This document shows, piece by piece, positions 41,671 through 48,470 of a DNA stretch of 64,000 bases. A model generated the notes under the pieces. It was not told the origin of the DNA, did not search any database, and was given only the letters and a program-made list of their open reading frames with translations. The DNA is from Tsukamurella sp040611135 (lineage in GTDB: Bacteria > Actinomycetota > Actinomycetes > Mycobacteriales > Mycobacteriaceae): contig NZ_JBEXNL010000016.1 of assembly GCF_040611135.1 (NCBI RefSeq), positions 1 to 64,000 of the forward strand, given 5' to 3'. Every line of letters starts with the position of its first letter. The stretch's first letter is position 1. The translations under genes were made by a program, and so were the position numbers.

Positions 41671-42315
41671 TCAGAGCGCACCCAGGTATCGCAGCACGGC
41701 GAGCACCCGCCGGTGGTCGCTGTCCGCGGGCGGTAGGTCCAGCTTCGCAAGGATGCTGTTGATGTGCTTGGCGACGGCGCGCTCCGTGATCACGAGCGAT
41801 GCCGCGATCCCGGCGTTCGAGCGCCCACTCGCCATCTGCTCCAACACCTCCCGCTCACGCGGCGTGAGCCGGGTCAGTGGATCGCGGTCGCGCCGCACCA
41901 GCAGCTGCGCGACGACCTCGGGGTCGAGGGCCGTTCCGCCTGCGGCGACCCGGCGCAGCGCCTCGGCGAACTCCTCGACGTCCGCCACGCGCTGTTTGAG
42001 CAGGTACCCCACACCCGCGGTCTCGGTCGCCAGGAGCTCGCCCGCGTAGCGCTCCTCGACGTACTGGGACAGCAGCACGACCGCGGTGCCGGGCAACTCG
42101 CGCCGGATCTCCAGGGCTGCGCGGACCCCCTCGTCGCGGAAGCCCGGAGGCATTCGCACGTCGACGACGGCGATGTCGGGCCGATGCCGCTCCACGGCTG
42201 CGATCAGCGCCGCCCCGTCGCCGACCTCGGCAACGACATCGAATCCCGCGTACCCGAGCACCTGCACCAGGCCCACGCGCAACAGGACCGAGTCCTCGGC
42301 GATCACCGCGCGCAC
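41671..42315 (-). CDS. NarL/FixJ-family response regulator
   Basis: A 214-residue regulator. The receiver domain has the acidic pocket in AEDSVLLR and the phosphoacceptor D52 in DIAVVDVRMPP, with the conserved Thr/Ser and Lys in VVLLSQYVEERY and GYLLKQRV. The LuxR-type HTH is RLTPREREVLEQMASGRSN and TERAVAKHINSIL. It begins with GTG 42315, inside the 3' end of the histidine-kinase gene (13-bp overlap), so the two are a translationally coupled two-component system. Targets are unknown; the kinase's own operon is a usual one. Confidence 0.92.
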   Translation of the reverse strand: MRAVIAEDSVLLRVGLVQVLGYAGFDVVAEVGDGAALIAAVERHRPDIAVVDVRMPPGFRDEGVRAALEIRRELPGTAVVLLSQYVEERYAGELLATETAGVGYLLKQRVADVEEFAEALRRVAAGGTALDPEVVAQLLVRRDRDPLTRLTPREREVLEQMASGRSNAGIAASLVITERAVAKHINSILAKLDLPPADSDHRRVLAVLRYLGAL

Positions 42316-43475
42316 GGGAGCTCCGCCCGCACCGTGGTCGGGCCGCCCGGTGGGCTGGTGACGCGCAGGTGCCCGTCGACCGACGCCGTCCTCCGGGCCA
42401 GCCCTGCCAGCCCGGTCCCGCGGGACGGGTCCGCGCCGCCGACGCCGTCGTCCTCGACAGTCACGACGATCGCCTTCGGGCCGCCGTCGACGACGACACC
42501 CGCGCGGGTGGCGTGCGCGTGCTTGATCACATTGGTGAGGGTCTCGGAGACCACGAAGTAGGCGACCGCCTCGACCGCCGGAGTGGGCCGGTACGGCAGC
42601 CGCACCGTCAGGTCGACGGGGATCGCCGCGGTCCCGGCGAGTCCGGACAGCGCGGCGTCGAGGCCGCGGTCCTCGAGGACCGGCGGGTGCAGGCCGCGCA
42701 CGAGGTGCCCGAGCTCGGCGATCGCGAGCTTCGCCTGGTCGTGCGCGTCGTCGAGGACCACTCGGGCAGGCTCGGATAGGTCGGCCAACGTGGCGCGCGC
42801 GACGCCGAGGTTCACGGCGAGGGAGACGAGGCGCTGCTGCACACCGTCGTGCAGGTCCCGTTCGAGTCGCCGGCGTTCGGCGTCGGCGGCCTCGACCACG
42901 CCCGCCCGGCTCTCGGTGAGGTCTTCCACGCGCCTGCTGAGCCGCTCGCCGCTACCGGGGCCGAGAAGGACTGCCGCACAACGGGCATCGACGACGGGTA
43001 GCAACGGCGTCGCCCACCACAGCAGCGCGCCGCCGGCGGCAGCGGCGACCGTCCACGCGCACGCCTCCCAGACGGTGTGCGGGAGCCCGCCGGCGGGACG
43101 CACCCACATCCAGAGCAGGCTCGTACCGCCGACGACCACGAGCAGCCACCCGACGATCACGGCGAGCAATGCCAGCAGGAGCAGCGGACCGACCACGACG
43201 TGGTGGGCCAGCTGCCGCACCCGCGCCGCGGATCGCCACACCCGCTCGTCGCGCGACGGCGGGATCACGACGCCGACGCGGGCGAGCCGGGACCGGTGCA
43301 CGCGGGTGAGGACGGGCGAGGCGATCACCGGCGCGACGACGGGGACGGACAGGAGTGCAACGGTGACGACCGGCAGCTCCGCGGGGAGCGATACCCAGGG
43401 GGCGACGACCACGGTCACCACCGCGGCGTGCAGCGGCATCGCGGCGGCGGTGTTGAGCCAGGCGGAACGGGACAT
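42303..43475 (-). CDS. Sensor histidine kinase (HisKA_3, membrane)
   Basis: A 390-residue sensor with about four membrane helices in the first 170 residues (starting PLHAAVVTVVVAPWVSL). The HisKA_3 box RRLERDLHDGVQQRLVSLA carries the phosphorylated His, and the HATPase lobe holds VEDDGVGGADPSRGTGLAG. It resembles DesK/NarX-type kinases without an obvious extracellular sensing domain, so the stimulus may be in or at the membrane. ATG 43475 follows GGTGAGGT; the long open frame upstream is rejected. The stop lies 13 bp inside the response-regulator gene. Confidence 0.88.
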   Translation of the reverse strand: MSRSAWLNTAAAMPLHAAVVTVVVAPWVSLPAELPVVTVALLSVPVVAPVIASPVLTRVHRSRLARVGVVIPPSRDERVWRSAARVRQLAHHVVVGPLLLLALLAVIVGWLLVVVGGTSLLWMWVRPAGGLPHTVWEACAWTVAAAAGGALLWWATPLLPVVDARCAAVLLGPGSGERLSRRVEDLTESRAGVVEAADAERRRLERDLHDGVQQRLVSLAVNLGVARATLADLSEPARVVLDDAHDQAKLAIAELGHLVRGLHPPVLEDRGLDAALSGLAGTAAIPVDLTVRLPYRPTPAVEAVAYFVVSETLTNVIKHAHATRAGVVVDGGPKAIVVTVEDDGVGGADPSRGTGLAGLARRTASVDGHLRVTSPPGGPTTVRAELPCAR

Positions 43476-43637
43476 GACCTCACCGTATGTCCGCCGCGGC
43501 GACCGCGACCAGCATGCTGGCATCCCAGTTCCGGAGGACGCGGGCGTCACCGTCGAGAGGCGTACTGGCACCGGCGAGATCCGGCGCTCCCACGGCGAGG
43601 CTGGGGGGACAGTCGTTTCCGTCGAAGGAGCCATATC

Positions 43638-44114
43638 GTGATCACCCCGTCCACGACCCGGAGCCCCGCCACCAGCACGCCCGTCCGCATCGCGCCCGTT
43701 CGCGTCCGCCCCCGTGGACGTGGGGTCGCCGCCGTCCTGCTCGCCGCGGGTGCCGCGCTGACGCCGTGGCTGATCGTTCTCGGCGCGACTCTGCCGGCCA
43801 CCATCACGGTGCGGCACTGGCCACTCGCGTGGGTGGGTCTCGACGCGCTGGAGGCCCTGGGACTGCTGACGACGGGCGCGCTCCTGCTCCGCGGCGCCTC
43901 GCGTGCGCGGCAGGCCGCCGCGGCGACGAGCACGCTCCTCGTCGCCGACGCCTGGTTCGACGTGACGACCGCGGCCGCCGGGAGTGAGTTCGCCGTCGCG
44001 CTCGCGATGGCGGCGTGCGCGGAACTCCCGCTCGCCGCGGTGTGCGCCGGGATCGCGGTGCGGCGCGGCGACACCTATCCGGAGATGTGCCGGTCCAGTG
44101 CCTCGAGCGACTGA
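43638..44114 (+). CDS. Small integral membrane protein of unknown function
   Basis: A 158-residue protein with four predicted transmembrane helices: VAAVLLAAGAALTPWLIVLGA, WVGLDALEALGLLTTGALLL, ATSTLLVADAWFDVTTAA, and a final Ala/Leu-rich helix before AVRRGDTYPEMC. The start is GTG 43638 with GAAGGAG 7 nt upstream, which rules out the much longer open frame starting near 43077. It is divergent from the histidine kinase, 162 bp away, and could be its target or partner. The last 40 bp overlap the 3' end of the convergent SRPBCC gene. No family could be named. Confidence 0.65.
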   Translation: MITPSTTRSPATSTPVRIAPVRVRPRGRGVAAVLLAAGAALTPWLIVLGATLPATITVRHWPLAWVGLDALEALGLLTTGALLLRGASRARQAAAATSTLLVADAWFDVTTAAAGSEFAVALAMAACAELPLAAVCAGIAVRRGDTYPEMCRSSASSD

Positions 44115-44536
44115 TCGAGGTACTCCGGCGGGAAGGGTGGCATCGGGACCTGGTCGCGGAAGGCCTGCGGAGTATCGGTCCAGTCGTAAGTGAGCGTCAC
44201 GTCGGTACCCGCCCCCGACGGTGCGAGGTCGTAGCGCCACCACCAGCCGCCGGCCTGCCACTGCCCCTCCCGGCTGGTGCCGGGCGACCACCCGATACTG
44301 CGGTCGCGCTCGAACGCGTCGACCCGGTTCTCGATGACGTAGTCGCCGCCCGCGAGGTCGAGGTACATGTTCATCGCGAACATCTGACCTGCGTGGTCGA
44401 TCGGCGCGGTGTCGATCGCGTCACGGACCCAGTCGGTCGGCTCGGCGTGCTGGTGCGCGGTCGGATCCGCCAACACGGCGAACACCCGCTCGGGCGGCGC
44501 GGCGAAGGTACGGGTGCGGGAGAAACGTTCGGTCAT
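44075..44536 (-). CDS. SRPBCC-fold (START/AHSA1-like) protein
   Basis: A 153-residue polyketide-cyclase/START-like protein. The start is MTERFSRTRTFAAPPERVFAVLADPTAHQHA, the typical first strand and helix; the end is FPPEYLDQSLEALDRHI. Tryptophans in GWSPGTSREGQW and GWWWRYDL line the cavity. It probably binds a hydrophobic small molecule, or protects against one. ATG 44536 overlaps (ATGA) with a predicted 18-residue leader ORF upstream. Its 3' end overlaps the membrane-protein gene on the other strand by 40 bp. Confidence 0.8.
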   Translation of the reverse strand: MTERFSRTRTFAAPPERVFAVLADPTAHQHAEPTDWVRDAIDTAPIDHAGQMFAMNMYLDLAGGDYVIENRVDAFERDRSIGWSPGTSREGQWQAGGWWWRYDLAPSGAGTDVTLTYDWTDTPQAFRDQVPMPPFPPEYLDQSLEALDRHISG

Positions 44537-44589
44537 GATGCGCCCACTCTCTGCAGGATTGCTCGGCGCGCGACGGCCTCACGCGTCAT
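44533..44589 (-). CDS. Possible 18-residue leader peptide coupled to SRPBCC gene
   Basis: ORF MTREAVARRAILQRVGAS ends in a TGA that overlaps the ATG of the SRPBCC gene by 4 bp (ATGA). An imperfect inverted repeat TGTTC-ACAGC-GTACA (44589-44603 on the + strand) covers its start. It may be a translational coupling leader or the remnant of a regulator; it has no clear Shine-Dalgarno. Confidence 0.3.
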   Translation of the reverse strand: MTREAVARRAILQRVGAS

Positions 44590-44651
44590 GTTCACAGCGT
44601 ACACATGGCGCGTCGGGGCCGCAGGCGTTCGACCGACGAATCCGGTCGAGT

Positions 44652-45038
44652 TCAGTCGCGGCGGGCGCGATCCTCGTGCAGCGACTTCACACGCCGCTCC
44701 TCACGCAACACGACCTGGTAGCTCGCGCGTTCCGTCGCGAGCCACTCCGGGGCCGCCGCGATGATCGCGTCGATCTGCGCGGTGGTCAGCGCGTCCTCGA
44801 CCCCGCTCCGCGCCAGGCCGGCGATCGACACGCCCAGCTTGGCCGCGACCAGATTCTTGGGATGCGGGCCGTGCTTGCGCAGATCGGTCAGCCACTGCGG
44901 CGGATCCGCCTGCAGCGCAGCGAGCTCCGCACGGGTGATGGACGTCTCCTGGAACGCCGGCGGCGTCGCGGGCAGGTAGACGTCCAACTTCTTCGCCGCG
45001 GTCGCCGGTTTCATGGACTGCGCGTTCTGCCTGCTCAT
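44652..45038 (-). CDS. DUF5997 family protein
   Basis: A 128-residue mixed-charge cytoplasmic protein with the DUF5997 core: KPATAAKKLDVYLPATP, then PPQWLTDLRKHGPHPKNLVAAKLGVSI and the Arg-rich end REERRVKSLHED. A compact helical RNA- or DNA-binding fold is plausible but unproven. ATG 45038 lies 7 nt from a -10 box TAGGCT (45046-45051 on this strand), consistent with a leaderless mRNA. It is divergent from a LysR-substrate-domain gene only 29 bp away. This pairing recurs in actinobacteria (from memory), suggesting a shared but unknown job. Confidence 0.75.
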   Translation of the reverse strand: MSRQNAQSMKPATAAKKLDVYLPATPPAFQETSITRAELAALQADPPQWLTDLRKHGPHPKNLVAAKLGVSIAGLARSGVEDALTTAQIDAIIAAAPEWLATERASYQVVLREERRVKSLHEDRARRD

Positions 45039-45045
45039 GACCGTC

Positions 45046-45061
45046 AGCCTATCGGTAACCT
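45046..45061. promoter_or_regulatory. Compact divergent leaderless promoters
   Basis: A -10 box TAGGCT on the - strand (45046-45051) lies 7 nt before ATG 45038, and TAACCT on the + strand (45056-45061) lies 6 nt before GTG 45068. Both genes start at about the expected transcription start, so neither has a leader. Confidence 0.5.
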
Positions 45062-45067
45062 CCTTGC

Positions 45068-45796
45068 GTGACCTCCTCGCTCCCGCCGGTCCTGCGGCTC
45101 GGCTACGTCCCCGGCGCCACACCCGCCAAATGGGCCCGCATCTGGGGCGAGCGCCGCCCGGACGTCCGGCTCGAGCTCGTGCCCGTCGAGGCGGGGAGCG
45201 CAGCGGACGCGGTGCGGGAGGGCATCGTCGACCTGGCGCTGCTGCGCCTGCCCGCCGACACGACCGGGCTCTCCGTGATCGCTCTCTACGAGGAACAGGT
45301 GGTCGCGGTCGTGCCGCAGGAGCACCACACCGCGGCGGCCGACGAACTCACCGCCGCCGACCTCGACGGTGAGCCGACCCTTCTGCCGCTCGACGACGCG
45401 CTGTGCTGGGACGGCGCCCCCGGCGCGCCGATCGAGCACCGGCCCGAGACCACCGCGGACGCCGTCGAACTCGTCGCTGCCGGCCTGGGCGTGCTGATCG
45501 CGCCGCAGTCATTGGCGCGTCTGCACCACCGCAAGGACCTGACCTACCGGCCCATCGCGGACGCCCCGCCCTCCCCCGTCGTGCTGGCCTTCCCCGCCGG
45601 CGAGCAGCCCGACGCGGTCGCGGAGTTCATCGGCGTCGTCCGCGGCCGGAGGGCGGGTTCCTCACGGGGACAGGCGGAACCCGCTCCCAAGCGCACGGCC
45701 CGGGAGAAGACGCTGGCCAAGCAGGCGGCGCGCGCAGCCGCCGGGAAGAAATCGACGGGGTCGAAGGGCAAGCCCGGCAAGCGGACCCGCCGCTGA
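45068..45796 (+). CDS. LysR-type substrate-binding domain protein lacking an HTH
   Basis: A 242-residue protein that begins directly in the effector domain (LRLGYVPGATPAKWARIW) and contains VREGIVDLALLRLP, YEEQVVAVVPQEH and VAAGLGVLIAPQSLARL, the standard LysR C-terminal fold. The N-terminal helix-turn-helix is absent. The last about 35 residues are a Lys/Arg/Ala-rich tail, KRTAREKTLAKQAARAAAGK, that could bind nucleic acid. GTG 45068 is 6 nt from a -10 box, suggesting a leaderless transcript. It is paired divergently with a DUF5997 gene; the effector fold plus basic tail may make a new kind of ligand-responsive partner. No function is known. Confidence 0.8.
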   Translation: MTSSLPPVLRLGYVPGATPAKWARIWGERRPDVRLELVPVEAGSAADAVREGIVDLALLRLPADTTGLSVIALYEEQVVAVVPQEHHTAAADELTAADLDGEPTLLPLDDALCWDGAPGAPIEHRPETTADAVELVAAGLGVLIAPQSLARLHHRKDLTYRPIADAPPSPVVLAFPAGEQPDAVAEFIGVVRGRRAGSSRGQAEPAPKRTAREKTLAKQAARAAAGKKSTGSKGKPGKRTRR

Positions 45797-45798
45797 GC

Positions 45799-46368
45799 TC
45801 AGTCCAGGGCCTCGATCCACTCATCGACGGTGACCACCTCGGCCTGCCGCGGGAACACCTTGCGCATGAGCACGCGGTGCACTTCCGGATCGTGATCGGC
45901 GCAGGCGTCGAACAATACCGTCAGGCCGTAGTCGAGGTCCCCGGCGTAGCGGACCGTCGAGAGGACGACGCCGCTGGTCGAGATGCCCGCCAGCACCAGG
46001 TGATCGGCCTGCAAGCCGCGCAGCACCACGTCGAGGTCGCTGCCGCTGAAGGCGCCGAACCGCCGCTTGATCACCACCGGCTCCCCCGGCAGCGGCGCCA
46101 CCTCGGGGACGATCGCCGTGAGCGGTGACACCTCCGTCATGGAGTCGCCGCCCTCGCGGATCATCGCGAAAGCCCGGTTGGTGGGCGGGATCTCGGGATA
46201 GTCGGGCCGGAACGCGACTCGCACGTGGACCACCGGGATGCCCCGGTCCCGCGCAGCGGACAGGGCCCGCGCGGCCGCGGCGACCGCGCCCTGGCCCGCC
46301 CGCTCGGCACCGTCGACGATGCCTCTCTGAAAGTCCATGAGGATGAGGACGGAGCGCTGGTTCACCAT
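45799..46368 (-). CDS. Isochorismatase-fold protein lacking catalytic cysteine
   Basis: A 189-residue cysteine-hydrolase-like protein. The Asp of the triad is in VLILMDFQRGIVD and the Lys in PVVIKRRFGAFSGSDLD. In place of the usual T-x-x-C-V motif the sequence reads GISTSGVVLSTVRYAGDLDY, so the nucleophilic Cys position is Val. Relatives with the same ISTSGVV variant exist, so this is a lineage feature, not damage. It may be a binding protein or use other chemistry. Convergent with the LysR-domain gene (2-bp gap); ATG 46368. Confidence 0.82.
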   Translation of the reverse strand: MVNQRSVLILMDFQRGIVDGAERAGQGAVAAAARALSAARDRGIPVVHVRVAFRPDYPEIPPTNRAFAMIREGGDSMTEVSPLTAIVPEVAPLPGEPVVIKRRFGAFSGSDLDVVLRGLQADHLVLAGISTSGVVLSTVRYAGDLDYGLTVLFDACADHDPEVHRVLMRKVFPRQAEVVTVDEWIEALD

Positions 46369-46384
46369 GGGCCCAGGCTAGCGC

Positions 46385-46924
46385 TCAGCGCAGCGCCTCG
46401 AGGTCGACGGTGACCGGGAACGGCGCCGTCGCGCCGAAGACGCCGGTGACCTCCGAAGCCTCGTACGCACCGTCGACCAGGGTGAGTGCCTCGATCCGCA
46501 CGACGTCATCGGCGAGATCGACGATCCAGTAGTGCGCGATCCCCGCCTCGGCGTACTCGTGCCGCTTCATCACCCGGTCGGTGCGGCGCGTACCCGGCGA
46601 GAGCACCTCGACGGCGAGTACGACATCCGCGCCGGAGATCCTGGCGGTCACCCCGGCGCGCACCACGACCACGTCGGGGGCGCGCACCGTTGCCGGAGTG
46701 CGTGCATCGAGCACCACGTCGACCTCCGGATAGACGTCGAACCGCTCCGGCGCCGCGGCGTCGAGCGCTGTGAACAACCGCCCACCCGCACGTTGATGGG
46801 CGGGTACCGGCTTCGGCGACACGATCAGGACCCCCTCCTGAAGCTCCGCGTGCGACGTCGAGTCCTCCCCCAAGGCGTCCCACTCCGCCAACGAGAGGAG
46901 GTGCGGGCGGGTCGCAGCGGTCAT
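46385..46924 (-). CDS. Uma2/DUF820 family restriction-endonuclease-like protein
   Basis: A 179-residue PD-(D/E)xK-fold protein of the Uma2 family. Landmarks are VYPEVDVVLDARTPATVRAPDVVVVRA, where Asp in APDVVVV and the Glu in LAVEVLSPGTRRTDRVMKRHEYAEAG form the likely acidic metal site, and YWIVDLADDVV, a signature strand. ATG 46924. It is co-directional with isochorismatase and follows LysR/OxyR 29 bp away. Members are abundant in cyanobacteria and actinobacteria, and the cellular role is not defined. Confidence 0.82.
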   Translation of the reverse strand: MTAATRPHLLSLAEWDALGEDSTSHAELQEGVLIVSPKPVPAHQRAGGRLFTALDAAAPERFDVYPEVDVVLDARTPATVRAPDVVVVRAGVTARISGADVVLAVEVLSPGTRRTDRVMKRHEYAEAGIAHYWIVDLADDVVRIEALTLVDGAYEASEVTGVFGATAPFPVTVDLEALR

Positions 46925-46953
46925 CGCCCGATCCTACGCCCGGTCGTGCGATG

Positions 46954-47874
46954 TCACGGGGCCGATTCTCCCGCCGAGCGGGCGATCTCGGCGAGCCGCG
47001 TGAATCCCTCGGTCTTGGCACTGGAAGCCCGGTAGGCGAGGCCGATCCGCCGCCCCGGGGCCGGCGCGGCGAAGCGCGCGACGGCCAGGTCCGTGCCCCG
47101 GAGCTCGACGGCGACCGCGGGCTCCGGCAGCAGGGTGACGCCCAGGCCGCCGGACACGCACTGCACGATCGTGGCCAGCGAAGCGGCCCGCGTATCGCCG
47201 ATGACGCCGACGCCGGACTCGGCCTGGCGGCACAGGTCGAGCGCCTGATCGCGCAGGCAGTGCCCCTCGTCGAGCAGCAGCAGCGGCAGGCCGGAAAGGT
47301 CGTCCGCCGTCAGGTCGTCGCGGCCGGCGAGCGGATGCCCGGGCGGCACGACGAGGACGAACTCCTCGTCGTAGAGCGGGATCTCGGCGATCGACGCGCT
47401 GTGCACGGGGAGCGCCACCACGGCCACGTCGATGCGGCCGGACCGCAGCGCGTCGAGCAGCCGGGCCGTCTGGTCCTCGACGACGGTGACCGCCAGCTCG
47501 TCGGTCTCCGCGCGCAGCAGCGGCAGCAGACGGGGCAGGCGGTAGGGCGCCACCGTCGGGATCATGCCGATGCGCAGCGTGCCGCGCAGTTCCCCGGTGA
47601 GCCCCGCCGCCGAACTCACCAGCTCCGCCGCGGAGGCGACGATCCCGGAGGCCTGCTCCAGCAGCGCCATACCGGCCTCGGTGATGAGCACCTTGCGGGT
47701 ACTGCGCTCGACCAGCTGCACCCCGAGGCCCGCCTCCAGCGAGGCGAGCGCCTGCGACAGCGAGGGCTGGCTCACGCCCAGCGACGTGGCGGCCGTACCG
47801 AAGTGACGCGAACGCGCCACCGCGACGAAGGCACGCAGCTGCGCGAGGGTCGGCTGATAAGGCTGATCGGACAT
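46954..47874 (-). CDS. oxyR: LysR-family hydrogen-peroxide-inducible regulator OxyR
   Basis: A 306-residue LysR regulator. The HTH is RHFGTAATSLGVSQPSLSQALASLE, and the redox pair is C206 and C215 in EGHCLRDQALDLC, spaced 9 as in E. coli OxyR (C199/C208). It is expected to form a disulfide under peroxide stress. ATG 47874 (MSDQPYQPTLAQL) is used; the longer in-frame reading is rejected. No ahpC or katG is nearby; the co-directional AhpD-like gene upstream ends 57 bp away. An inverted repeat CTGATA-N18-TATCAG (47854-47883) spans its start and may be an autoregulatory site. Confidence 0.88.
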   Translation of the reverse strand: MSDQPYQPTLAQLRAFVAVARSRHFGTAATSLGVSQPSLSQALASLEAGLGVQLVERSTRKVLITEAGMALLEQASGIVASAAELVSSAAGLTGELRGTLRIGMIPTVAPYRLPRLLPLLRAETDELAVTVVEDQTARLLDALRSGRIDVAVVALPVHSASIAEIPLYDEEFVLVVPPGHPLAGRDDLTADDLSGLPLLLLDEGHCLRDQALDLCRQAESGVGVIGDTRAASLATIVQCVSGGLGVTLLPEPAVAVELRGTDLAVARFAAPAPGRRIGLAYRASSAKTEGFTRLAEIARSAGESAP

Positions 47875-47931
47875 ACCTATCAGTCTACGGCCGTCCATCA
47901 CCTTTGCCTTCACACCCCGGACGCCCTGACG

Positions 47932-48390
47932 TCACGGCCGCCACGCGCCCGCCTGCTGGCGCGTCGCATGGTTGAGTCGGTTCCAGAGGTTGATCTGTCC
48001 GATCGCGAGCACGAGACCCGCGAGCTGGGCGGCGTCGAACTCGTCGGCCGCGGCCTCCCAGAGCTCGTCCGGGACCGCGTCGGACGCCCCGGCGAGCGCC
48101 GTGAGCTCCTCGGTCATCTCCAGGGCGATCCGCTCGGCGTCCGAGAAGTACGGCGTGTGCCGCCAGGCGCCGACGGCGAACAGCTTGTCGTCCGACGCGC
48201 CGTGCTTGCGTGCCGTGCGCCAGTGCCCGTCGAGGCAGGTGCTGCACCCGTTGAGCTGGCTGGCGCGCATGTTGACCAGCTCCAGTAGCTCCGGCGACAG
48301 CCCCGTCTCAGCCACCACCGCGCCGAGCTTCATCAGCGCGTCCATCGCTCCGGGCAGCGCCATCGCGGGGTTCGTCATCCGTGCGGTCAT
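47932..48390 (-). CDS. Carboxymuconolactone-decarboxylase/AhpD-like protein
   Basis: A 152-residue AhpD-fold protein with the redox CxxC and proton-relay His in NGCSTCLDGHWRTARKHG (C49, C52, H56), the signature of AhpD-type peroxidase partners. Such genes are the usual partners of ECF41-type sigma factors. ATG 48390 follows AAGGAG 7 nt upstream, and a near-perfect TGTCACA-N16-CGTC promoter (48443-48469, minus strand) precedes it. Its transcript may continue into oxyR. It probably reduces a peroxide or acts on an oxidised substrate, in response to the divergent sigma factor. Confidence 0.88.
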   Translation of the reverse strand: MTARMTNPAMALPGAMDALMKLGAVVAETGLSPELLELVNMRASQLNGCSTCLDGHWRTARKHGASDDKLFAVGAWRHTPYFSDAERIALEMTEELTALAGASDAVPDELWEAAADEFDAAQLAGLVLAIGQINLWNRLNHATRQQAGAWRP

Positions 48391-48407
48391 GATGTTCTCC
48401 TTCGGTC

Positions 48408-48434
48408 GCTCACAATCGGGGCGATCGCCCCGTC
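48408..48434 (+). promoter_or_regulatory. Candidate autoregulatory ECF promoter for the sigma gene
   Basis: GCTCACA (48408-48414), a 16-nt spacer, then CGTC (48431-48434), a 5-of-7 match to the TGTCACA -35 with an exact CGTC -10 and spacing equal to the opposite promoter. The CGTC belongs to the palindrome CGTCAT-CCCT-ATGACG (48431-48446). Confidence 0.5.
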
Positions 48435-48442
48435 ATCCCTAT

Positions 48443-48469
48443 GACGAACCGACCACGAAGGATGTGACA
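48443..48469 (-). promoter_or_regulatory. ECF41-type promoter of the AhpD-like gene
   Basis: Read on the minus strand: TGTCACA (48463-48469), a 16-nt spacer and CGTC (48443-48446), an exact match to the published ECF41 promoter pattern. The -35 ends 1 bp before the ATG of the divergent sigma gene. The start would give a leader of about 45 nt. Confidence 0.8.
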
Positions 48470-48470
48470 G

